The notes beneath the pieces are model-generated. The model was not told the DNA's origin and did not search any database. It saw nothing but the letters and a program-made list of their open reading frames with translations. Shown here in pieces: positions 32,187 to 40,300 of a stretch of DNA of 42,503 bases. This stretch comes from Bacillus sp. AFS006103 (lineage in GTDB: Bacteria; Bacillota; Bacilli; Bacillales; Cytobacillaceae). The translations under genes and the position numbers were made by a program. Numbering within the stretch: position 1 is the stretch's first letter; the number at the start of each line of letters is the position of its first letter. Where the stretch lies: contig NTXX01000079.1 of assembly GCA_002559145.1 (NCBI GenBank), forward strand, positions 1-42,503. Reading direction: 5' to 3'.

Positions 32187-32708
32187 ATGAATTCAACATT
32201 CACACCAACAAGAACAACCAACACAAGAACCATCGTCATCAATGCACTTTTTATTGCCTTAACCTTAGTCGTCACGATGTTTATTCAAATTAGGCTCCCA
32301 TTGATGGGGAACGGAGGCCTCATCCATCTGGGGAACGTGCCTCTCTTTATCGCAGCCTTGGTTTACGGCAAAAAAACTGGAGCAATCGCAGGTGCCTTCG
32401 GAATGGGTCTCTTCGATATTATCTCCGGCTGGACACTTTGGGCACCGTTTACCTTTATCATCGTAGGTACAATGGGATTCGTAGTCGGACTTATTTCCGA
32501 AAAAGTACCCGGCAAAAGGGCCCTTGTTAACACACTGGCAATAGCAACTGCACTAATCATAAAAGTGGTAGGTTACTATTTTACAGAAGTCATCCTTTAT
32601 GGCAACTGGATCCAGCCATTCGGCTCCGTACCCGGAAATATTATGCAGATCGTCATTGCGGGTATCGTTGTAATACCTCTTGTCGGACGTTTAAAGAAAA
32701 GAGTTTAA
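32187..32708 (+). CDS. ECF transporter S component (vitamin uptake)
   Basis: 173 residues with five or six helices. The pattern LPLMGNGGLIHLGNVPLF followed by ALVYGKKTGAIAGAFGMGLFD is typical of small ECF substrate-binding subunits of the riboflavin-S-like (PF07155) group. They bind a vitamin or precursor and use a shared energising module, which is not encoded in this window. The substrate could be a pyrimidine thiamin precursor or another vitamin; sequence alone does not decide. AGAGGT precedes the ATG. Confidence 0.8.
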   Translation: MNSTFTPTRTTNTRTIVINALFIALTLVVTMFIQIRLPLMGNGGLIHLGNVPLFIAALVYGKKTGAIAGAFGMGLFDIISGWTLWAPFTFIIVGTMGFVVGLISEKVPGKRALVNTLAIATALIIKVVGYYFTEVILYGNWIQPFGSVPGNIMQIVIAGIVVIPLVGRLKKRV

Positions 32709-32888
32709 ATGCTACAGTAGCAGCGGGCACTAGATAAGAGGAATAACCTTCGTATTGGAAGACTAAATTATGATTCTTATCACACAAGAATCGGCACTTT
32801 TGGCGTATGCTTGAAGAAGAGTTCAGAGCCATCATCGATGAGAGGAATCTCGTCTGATTGGTGATGGCAGGATGAGGGGGATTATCCG

Positions 32889-33395
32889 ATGAAGGCTTCG
32901 AACGTTGTATTTAGTGCTCCACTGCAACAATTAATGGACGAGCATGTGTCTCTCCGAAAAGATATGGATCTAATCTATGAGATCACTGAAGACATAGAAT
33001 GTGATTCGGGTCCTGAAGTGATACAACTGTTTGCGAAATTGTACGAGCAGGTTTCTGCTTTCAATAATATGCTGAAGGCCCATTCCAACCGCGAGGAAGA
33101 AGGTTTGTTCCCGATGATTACACGCCATCTTGGAGCAAATGATCGAACCATCGAAGAGATGGAATCGGAACATGAGAAGGCGGAGCAGCATCTAGAGGAT
33201 TTTCTAACGGAAGCTGAAAAGGCGGGAGTGGACATTGATGAAGATGCTGCGGGATGGATTGCTGTGTATGCGGTCCAAGCTCTTGCAACGTTAACACAAC
33301 ACTTTGCGAAAGAAGAAAAAATGCTGTTTCCGCTGGCGGAGAGCTTGCTATCGGTTGACGAGAAAGAGGAACTTGAACGACTGTTTTGGGATTGA
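32889..33395 (+). CDS. Hemerythrin-like (HHE) protein
   Basis: 168 residues, four-helix bundle. Likely di-iron ligands are His19 (MDEHVSL), His64 and Glu68-70 (KAHSNREEEGLFP), His94 or His100, His137 and Glu141/142 (QHFAKEEKMLFP). Bacterial hemerythrins bind O2 or iron or protect against nitric oxide. The link to NO would fit the reductase cluster at 9-12 kb, but they are far apart. GAGGGGG precedes the ATG. A terminator follows. Confidence 0.85.
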   Translation: MKASNVVFSAPLQQLMDEHVSLRKDMDLIYEITEDIECDSGPEVIQLFAKLYEQVSAFNNMLKAHSNREEEGLFPMITRHLGANDRTIEEMESEHEKAEQHLEDFLTEAEKAGVDIDEDAAGWIAVYAVQALATLTQHFAKEEKMLFPLAESLLSVDEKEELERLFWD

Positions 33396-33431
33396 AAGAG
33401 CATTGCTTTAAGTAACTTTTTATACACTTTT

Positions 33432-33478
33432 AAACACTCACAAATGGGTTTAATCAACCTTTTGTGGGTGTTTTTTTA
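33432..33478 (+). terminator. Terminator of the hemerythrin gene
   Basis: AAACACTCACAAA (33432-33444) pairs with TTTGTGGGTGTTT (33461-33473) and is followed by a T-run. Confidence 0.85.
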
Positions 33479-34034
33479 TTGCAAGGGATACTACTTTAAA
33501 GCACAGCGAAATGGAAATTAATTAGTGAACTGGATGGGGGGAAATGGCTTTCATTCAGTAATAGAGGAGTATGCATTTTCTAGGAGCATAACTGGAATCC
33601 TTAGGCTCCCAGATGAGATGCTACGCTCGGAAAACAATAAATAGAATAGGAATTCTCAAGAGTGGTCGGCATTCCCCTAGAAAGTGGGGGATGCTGAATG
33701 ACGGTATTTAATCCATAATGATTTTTTTCCCGAGATGGAATAGGCTTTAAAGGAATTCGGACAGATAATAGTTTTAAGTTTTTTCAAGATTGATAAACTG
33801 TTAAATTGAAAAGAAAATGAAAAAGAGTACATAAGTAGTCGTTGTTATATGTTAAAATTAACAAAATAAAAGTAATTATTTCCAGAAGAAGAGAATGCTT
33901 AAAAGAATGATTATTTAACCAAGCATTTTATTCCCAGCATAAATTTTTAATTAACAAATTTTGAAGAAGTTAGTACCTTCTTTTTGAGGAACAACTTCTC
34001 AAAGTGATTTTATGAAAGAGGGGAGGATTGCTCA
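33479..34034. other. Long A/T-rich intergenic region
   Basis: No gene is seen. One clear hairpin, GCATTCCCC (33669-33677) with GGGGGATGC (33686-33694), has no T-run. The A/T-rich part (33760-33990) before the WYL gene could hold its promoter or operators. Confidence 0.45.
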
Positions 34035-35024
34035 TTGGTTGACATAACCAATACAGCCATGATTCTTGCACTTAAGAAAATTTTGTTTGAAGAAACGGAT
34101 GAAGAACATAAAGTAGCAGTCACGGATCTAATTGAAAAACTCATGCTTTCATTAGCCACTAATGAACCTATTGATAAAAAGAGGATTAAACGTTATATCG
34201 ATTCATTAAATGAAAGCGGATTCGAAATCATCCCAGAACAAGAAAAGTATGGCAAACTCGTCTATAGTCATCAATCAAGGTTATTCGAAACGTACGAGCT
34301 TAGAATGCTAGTAGATGCGATTCTTTCAGCACGATTTGTAACCGAGGAACAGGCTAAAAATATTATTGGGAAGCTAAATCAGCTTACTAGTATTCATATA
34401 GCCAAAACATTGCCAAGTCCCATAAGGTACAATAAATCAATGAATCATATCTTTCATTTGACAAAGGTATATATTGATAAATTACATCGCGCTATTGAAG
34501 AGAAAAAAGTGATTACATTCAAATATGGAAGGTATACAATCGATCTTAACTTTGAGTTGAATCGAAACGGACAAGAATATGTCTACCACCCATACGGCCT
34601 CATTTGGGATCAAGGCTTTTATTACTTAATCGGCCAAAAAGATAATAAGGAAGGCTTAAGTAATTATCGTGTCGATAAGATGAGAGATGTTGAAGTATTA
34701 GAACAGCGCTATAAAAGCAAGGAATATAATATCGATGAATATTTACATATTAATTTTCACATGTTCTCTGGTCAAGGGGAATGGGTGGAAATTGAATTTA
34801 GAGATAAAGGTCTGATAAGTCCGATCATCGATAAATTTGGGTTAAACGCTGATATTAAAAAGGTTGACGAGGAAACCTTTATTCTAAAAACAAAAGCAAT
34901 TGTCGGCGAAGGCTTTTTCAATTGGCTCCGAGGATGGGGCAGCAAGGCAAAAATCTTAGCGCCGCCGTCCTTAGTCCACCAGATGAAAGAAGAAATAGAG
35001 AAGATGAATAATTTGTACTCGTAA
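34035..35024 (+). CDS. WYL-domain transcriptional regulator
   Basis: 329 residues. The N-terminal 130 residues are helical with a probable winged helix (KRIKRYIDSLNESGFEII, KYGKLVYS). The WYL domain is at about 150-240 (KVITFKYGRY, YHPYGLIWDQGFYYLIGQ, NYRVDKMRDVEVL) and a WCX-type C-terminal domain ends the protein (LAPPSLVHQMKEEIEKM). WYL proteins sense ligands, often nucleotides or single-stranded DNA, and frequently control phage-defence genes. TTG start behind GGGGAGG. It is the first gene of the 34-37 kb block. Confidence 0.88.
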   Translation: MVDITNTAMILALKKILFEETDEEHKVAVTDLIEKLMLSLATNEPIDKKRIKRYIDSLNESGFEIIPEQEKYGKLVYSHQSRLFETYELRMLVDAILSARFVTEEQAKNIIGKLNQLTSIHIAKTLPSPIRYNKSMNHIFHLTKVYIDKLHRAIEEKKVITFKYGRYTIDLNFELNRNGQEYVYHPYGLIWDQGFYYLIGQKDNKEGLSNYRVDKMRDVEVLEQRYKSKEYNIDEYLHINFHMFSGQGEWVEIEFRDKGLISPIIDKFGLNADIKKVDEETFILKTKAIVGEGFFNWLRGWGSKAKILAPPSLVHQMKEEIEKMNNLYS

Positions 35025-35054
35025 GGGTGTGCCATTTTTGGTACACCCTTTTTA
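35023..35054 (+). terminator. Terminator of the WYL gene
   Basis: AAGGGTGTGCC (35023-35033) pairs with GGTACACCCTT (35040-35050), with TTT following. It overlaps the stop codon, so downstream genes need their own promoter. Confidence 0.85.
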
Positions 35055-35106
35055 GTATCATTTAGTTTGTAAGGCAATTTCATAATAGATACAAGGGGGA
35101 GTTACT

Positions 35107-35775
35107 TTGAAAAAGTATTTAAAGATCGCAGCAATTATCATAGGAGCGTTTATCTTAATCTTTATTGGAGTAGGAATTGGTTCAAGCGGTGCTAAGGCTA
35201 CGGTTCATGAGAAGAAAATGGATATTACAGCACTGGATAAAGAGTTTAGCAAGGTGAAGAAAGAACTATCATCAATGAAAAAGGATAGGGATGAGGCAAT
35301 GGCTATCATCGATAAAAAGGAATCAGTAGAAAAAGAACTCGCTGATACAGAGGCTAAGCTAAAGGATATTAAAGGAACACTAGATCAAGAACTAGCAGAA
35401 GGCCGAAAAGAAATCGATACCAAGCTAGCAGAGGCAAATGAAGGACTTTCCGATGCGAAAGCGCAGCTTAAAGATACTCAGGCTAAATTAGCATCAGCGG
35501 CAGGTCAGTTACAAAAAGCAGAAGGAGCACCAAAGAAATTAGATTCAGGTCAATATGTTGTAGGGAAGGATATTCCTGCAGGCAGATATGTAGCACATGC
35601 GTTAGGAAGGGGCTCCAATTTCTTCGTATTTGATGGGGGGAGTGATGGTTCAGCAAAGGTAAATACCATCCTTGGCAGTGCAGGCGGAATTGGTTCTGGT
35701 GACTATACCTTCTTCTGCGAAGATGGTGACATCATTGAAACACACGAATCAGTACAGTTGACTCAGGTGAAATAA
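35107..35775 (+). CDS. Membrane-anchored coiled-coil protein with C-terminal beta domain
   Basis: 222 residues: one N-terminal membrane helix (about 7-25), a coiled coil (about 40-140, Lys/Glu/Leu/Ala rich) and a compact C-terminal domain (about 150-222: LDSGQYVVGKDIPAGRYVAH, GSNFFVFDGG, GDYTFFCEDGDIIETHE). The last domain is a small beta fold seen at the end of many secreted Gram-positive proteins, in which V.G.DIPAG.Y is recurrent. TTG start behind GGGGGAG. Role unknown; it probably faces outside the cell. Confidence 0.75.
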   Translation: MKKYLKIAAIIIGAFILIFIGVGIGSSGAKATVHEKKMDITALDKEFSKVKKELSSMKKDRDEAMAIIDKKESVEKELADTEAKLKDIKGTLDQELAEGRKEIDTKLAEANEGLSDAKAQLKDTQAKLASAAGQLQKAEGAPKKLDSGQYVVGKDIPAGRYVAHALGRGSNFFVFDGGSDGSAKVNTILGSAGGIGSGDYTFFCEDGDIIETHESVQLTQVK

Positions 35776-35905
35776 TTAATTTTGGGAAATAGAATCATGA
35801 ACTGATATATAGGTCTTTTTGCACTAAATTTGGTTTTATTTGTAATAATAGAAGGGAATTTGTTATATTTTGTAGAATTTATGCAGGAAAAGGAAGTGAA
35901 AATAG

Positions 35906-36259
35906 ATGAGTACAAACGCTATTACTAATCAAAATGCTCAAGTCCACCTGGAAAATGGACATTCGTATTTCGATGGAGGATTGTTACAATACATTGGATG
36001 GTCTATTTTAGGCGGACTAGTAACAATATGTACACTTGGAATTTGTTATCCTTGGGCGATTACGATGATTTTGGGCTGGAAAACTAGACATACTGTAATA
36101 AATGGAAGAAGACTGACATTTAATGGTTCAGCAGTTGGCCTGTTTGGGAACTGGATCAAATGGTGGTTCTTATGTCTAATCACATTAGGTATCTATAGTT
36201 TTTGGATATTTATCGCAATGGAAAAATGGAAAGTTAAACATACCAGCTTCGATGAATAA
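35906..36259 (+). CDS. DUF898-like membrane protein
   Basis: 117 residues with two or three helices. The motifs YFDGGLLQYIGWSILGGL, LGICYPWAITMILGWKTRHT and LITLGIYSFWIFIAMEKWK resemble a DUF898 (YjgN) repeat: F.G..... G....T.GIY.PW......... H....G..L.F.G. ATG behind GGAAGTGA. No function is known. Confidence 0.75.
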   Translation: MSTNAITNQNAQVHLENGHSYFDGGLLQYIGWSILGGLVTICTLGICYPWAITMILGWKTRHTVINGRRLTFNGSAVGLFGNWIKWWFLCLITLGIYSFWIFIAMEKWKVKHTSFDE

Positions 36260-36298
36260 ATTGGTAAATCCCTATCAAATGTCTCTCCATTGACACCC

Positions 36299-36327
36299 AA
36301 GGCATCATCTAAATATATGGTGCCTTT
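36299..36327 (+). terminator. Hairpin after the DUF898-like gene
   Basis: AAGGCATCAT (36299-36308) pairs with ATGGTGCCTT (36317-36326); the tail TATCTATTCTTT is only moderately T-rich. Confidence 0.6.
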
Positions 36328-36493
36328 ATCTATTCTTTAATAAATTTATAGACCACATCGAAATTAGCACTTTATTATCTTCCTGTTTATTAAGACGTGA
36401 CTAATCTAAAGTTTTTCATTTATTTCAATAAAGACATTTACCATGATTATGCCATGAAAGTAAACTTAACATCACAAACTGAGGAGAATTAAC

Positions 36494-37105
36494 ATGAAAA
36501 AAACCTTCATTTTTATGACCACGATAATTATTGCCTTTTCACTAACAGCATGTAATTTGTTTGGGCCATCTCCCGATGAAGTAGCAACAGACTTCTTAAC
36601 AAGTGTTCAAAAAGGGGATTGGGAAAAAGCGTCTAAATATGTTAACAATAAAGATTCAAAGAAAACGTTAAAAGAATTAACCTCATCTAAGGATGAAGAG
36701 ACAAAGTTTATACAGGATATATTTAAAAAAATGAGTTTTACGGTTGGCAAGGTGAATGAAGCGGATAAGAAAGCGACGGTTGAATCAACAATCAAAACGG
36801 TGGATACAAAAATAATCCTTGGGACAATCATTCAAGAAGCGATGCAGGAAGCTTTGACACAAGCCTTCTCAGGTGAAGAGACCGATGATGCAGCGGTAGA
36901 AAAAGAAATGACCAATAAATTAATAGCGGGCGTTAATGAGCCATCAGCTAAAAAAGTAACAAATAAAGTGAAAATTAATTTAGTTAAAGTAAATGGCGAT
37001 TGGAAAGTAGATGTAGATCAAGAATTATTAAATGCATTAACGGGTGGCCTTACTTCTATTGGAGAAGAGATGGAAGGAAATAAGTTAAATCCATTTGGGA
37101 AATAG
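36494..37105 (+). CDS. Lipoprotein with DUF4878-like domain
   Basis: 203 residues. The signal peptide ends in a lipobox (SLTAC, Cys20), so the protein is lipid-anchored outside the membrane. SPDEVATDFLTSVQKGDWEKASKYV and the closing NGDWKVDVDQEL resemble the DUF4878/NTF2-like fold of many Gram-positive lipoproteins. ATG behind GAGGAG. A terminator follows. Confidence 0.8.
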   Translation: MKKTFIFMTTIIIAFSLTACNLFGPSPDEVATDFLTSVQKGDWEKASKYVNNKDSKKTLKELTSSKDEETKFIQDIFKKMSFTVGKVNEADKKATVESTIKTVDTKIILGTIIQEAMQEALTQAFSGEETDDAAVEKEMTNKLIAGVNEPSAKKVTNKVKINLVKVNGDWKVDVDQELLNALTGGLTSIGEEMEGNKLNPFGK

Positions 37106-37154
37106 AAATAATCTTTCATAACTAAAAACTTTCATTATTAAGAGAAACTCATTA

Positions 37155-37187
37155 TGGCCACCCTTTCTTAGAGGGTGGCCAAAAATT
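37155..37187 (+). terminator. Terminator of the lipoprotein gene
   Basis: TGGCCACCCT (37155-37164) pairs with AGGGTGGCCA (37172-37181), followed by AAAATTTTG. It is strong in pairing but weak in T content. Confidence 0.65.
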
Positions 37188-37189
37188 TT

Positions 37190-37241
37190 GGTGCCTGACC
37201 CCCGATACGTTAAAGCATTACAGTATATTGGAGGACAGGCA
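37190..37241. repeat. TGCCTGAC-type hairpin repeat
   Basis: GGTGCCTGACCCCC at the left and GGAGGACAGGCA at the right, with the loop word CGTTAAAGCATTAC, identical in the repeat at 42285. Followed by a T-run (37243-37250). The inner arms are partly degraded. Confidence 0.75.
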
Positions 37242-37341
37242 ATTTTTTTTAAGCGTTGTCAATGATAAGCAAATAACAAAATAGTTCTTTGCACTGCTAA
37301 TAAAGGTTTTTCTACTTTTTTATCAAATTGTTCTAAATGGA

Positions 37342-40300
37342 TTATCCTTGAAAATTTGTATACCAGCCCGGCCTACGGTTTGTATATAAACTACCATTTG
37401 GTGCATAGGAGAAATGAATATTTTGTTCTTTGAGCTTTGAGATGAGCTCATGTTGCTCCATACCACCCACGAGCCAAAAAGCTCCATACTTATCTCGTTG
37501 ATCAATAACTTCATATCCGAGACTCTCTAAATAGGCTTTTAATCCAGCTTCAGCTATGGTTAGGTGATTCTGTTCAAACTCTTCTTTCGTTTCAGTTATT
37601 GGAGTTTCCACTTCAATAAGAACTGATGGAATCGAATGTTTCTCTCCAGTAGCTGGGGTTAAGGGTTGGTTTGTTTCATTTGTTTTCAGTCCCAATTCAG
37701 CTTTTTCATCAGAACCATACTGAAGCTCATTTTTTCTTGTAAGCGAAATCGTCATCGTTTTTGGCGGTCTGTTTAGATCATTTCTTCCAGATGGTTCAAT
37801 TTGATATTGTTTAAGGGTTTCCCATAGAGGATCGAGTGCTTTTTCAGGATTGTAATAATATTCACTTCCCCGAACTCTCCAAAATCTCCATCCACATCTT
37901 TCTAATATTCGCTGGCGATTCATATCGTGGTCATATCGTTCAGGACCGTGCCAATAATCACCGTCACATTCCACGGCGATTCGACCTTTTTCTCCTTCAA
38001 CGACCAAATCTATCCGATAACCCGCTACTTCAAATTGAGGGATCACTCGATATCCCTTGGCTGTTATTTGATCATAAACAACGCGCTCAAAGTCGCTTTC
38101 ACATTTTTCTCGATTAGTCGTGTGGATTTCTCTCTCAGGATTCTCGCAATAGGAGATCAGCTGATAGCGCATGTCTTCTTGATTTCTCATGTCATTAACG
38201 GTCGGGGTATGGAAGAGCCATAACTGGTCTTTTGCCCGGCTAACAGCTACATTGAAGCGACGTTTGTCTTTCTCAGTCGTGAGAGCTTTCATAGCTGTTT
38301 CACCAGGAGCTGCCACCATACTTAGAAACATAATATCTCTTTCGTCCCCTTGAAATGCATAGGCATCTCCACAAATGAGGTTTCGCTTTTCCATTTCTTC
38401 AGGGCCAATTTCTTGTAGAAGCTTTTTCTCGATTAACTGTGCCTGACCTTCATTTTGTAGACTAATCACTCCCATCGATTTTCCCTTATAAAGTGGGTTC
38501 TCAACACAAGCCTTAATTTCAGCTACTACAGCCTCTGCTTCGGGTCTGTTAACTACCTTTTGACCAGAACCCTCCCGGTGTCCGGTAGGGATGTGCCTAG
38601 TCTTAATTGGCTCCAATCGATTGGGTGGATATTCCCTTAAAGGAATTAATGGTGTATGGGTATAACTAATTCGGTTAGAAAATTGTATAATCTCCGGCAT
38701 ACAGCGGAAATGTTCACGAAGTGTAATTCGACCGCCAAATAATACATTCGCTAAATCGAAAAATGAGTTTTCGATATCTAATAAATCCGCGAGCTTAAAG
38801 TCATATAAATATTGTTTTCGTAAAAATTGAATTTCTTCCCGCTTGATTCCAACATATTCAGGACTGATTTGTTTATCATCACCAACAACAATCAGTTTTT
38901 TTGCTATATATTGGAGAATAACAGCTTCTGGTCCAGATTGGCTTGCCTCATCAATGATTACTACATCAAAAAGGTTGGGTTTGATTTCGAATGTCTCAAA
39001 GATCCGATATAATGGCATAATCCAAGCAGGAATGGCATCACGGCAATACGACATATGATATTGGGCATCGCGCAAATGAATAGGGGCGTTCTTTCCGGTT
39101 CCTTTACCTACTTTTCTCATGGATGTTGTCCAGGCAAGCAAGTGTTGTCGCTGACCTTCTGTTAACGTAGATAAGGTTGAATACCAGGCTTTTAATGCAC
39201 CCAGTTCAGCCGTCATTTGCTTCATTAAACGATTATTTTCTTCTAGTTCCTTTTTCAATGTGCTTTCGCTTGTCTTTGAAAAATCGTGAAACCATTTGTC
39301 TACTTTGGACCATTGAACTGCTTCCTCAAAGTGTTTAAACTTCTCTAGATATTCCTGATAATCAAATTTATGCGTAAGTTGAGAATATAGCTTTGGCATG
39401 GCTTTTTTCAGCTTTTGCATATATATTTCACAACGTTCCAATTTACGACTGTATTCATCTAGGTTAGAGATAACAGCAACAGCTGAAAGATAACCAGAAA
39501 TGTCTCTGGATGTAATTGATTGAATAAGTTTAGGTGTTATCGGATGCTGCGAATTTACAACGATTGAATTCTCGATAGTATGGATCAACTTCATAAAAGA
39601 CTGTTCTATTCCAGTTAGTTCTTCCTTTATTTCAAGAAAGTCCAGCTGGCTAAGTAATAAGGTTACATGATCAGTACTTAAATTATGTACCGAAACTGTA
39701 CCATTTCCATTTTCAGTCTCTGTTATCTGTTCAATTAAATCCTTAATTGTAAAAAGAAGAGTGAAAGGTTCCAGAAGATTTAACAACTCAGCAATTTTCA
39801 TCGTTCGAGAAGTAGACGCCTTGTCATTTGATTGGATATTAAGCTGGTCAGCAATCATTTGGTCTGCTTTTTTAATCGTTACATCCACTTTTACGGTCTC
39901 TTCTAAAAGCGTGATGGACTCTAGTTGATCACATTTTCGGCCATCAATTCGTACATCTTTGATAATATACCAAGCATCCTTGACTACCTTTGGACGCATT
40001 AATGGAACGCCAAATCCGTTGCCACTTACTAAATGTTGTTTTAACAAAGTTACATCTGAATTCAATTGGATTAATGGAACACTACCTTGCCCGCTGATTT
40101 CAACAAGATTATGGATATGTGCAAGGTCCTTGACGGAGTCAACATACATATTGACCTGCTTATAAAATTCTTCCCATGGACGGAATTTCCCACCGAGCAA
40201 ATCAAGTGTTGCTTTATTCGCCCATTCTTCATTTAGTTCGTCAATGGATAAGGAGGATTGACGAAGATTCAGTAAATGGTTCTTTAGATTGGACCGTTGT

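Noticed and set aside
32709..32888. Possible remnant peptide (FWRMLEEEFRAIIDERNLV) before the hemerythrin gene
   Set aside because: Too short, with no start or ribosome binding site and no family I recognise.
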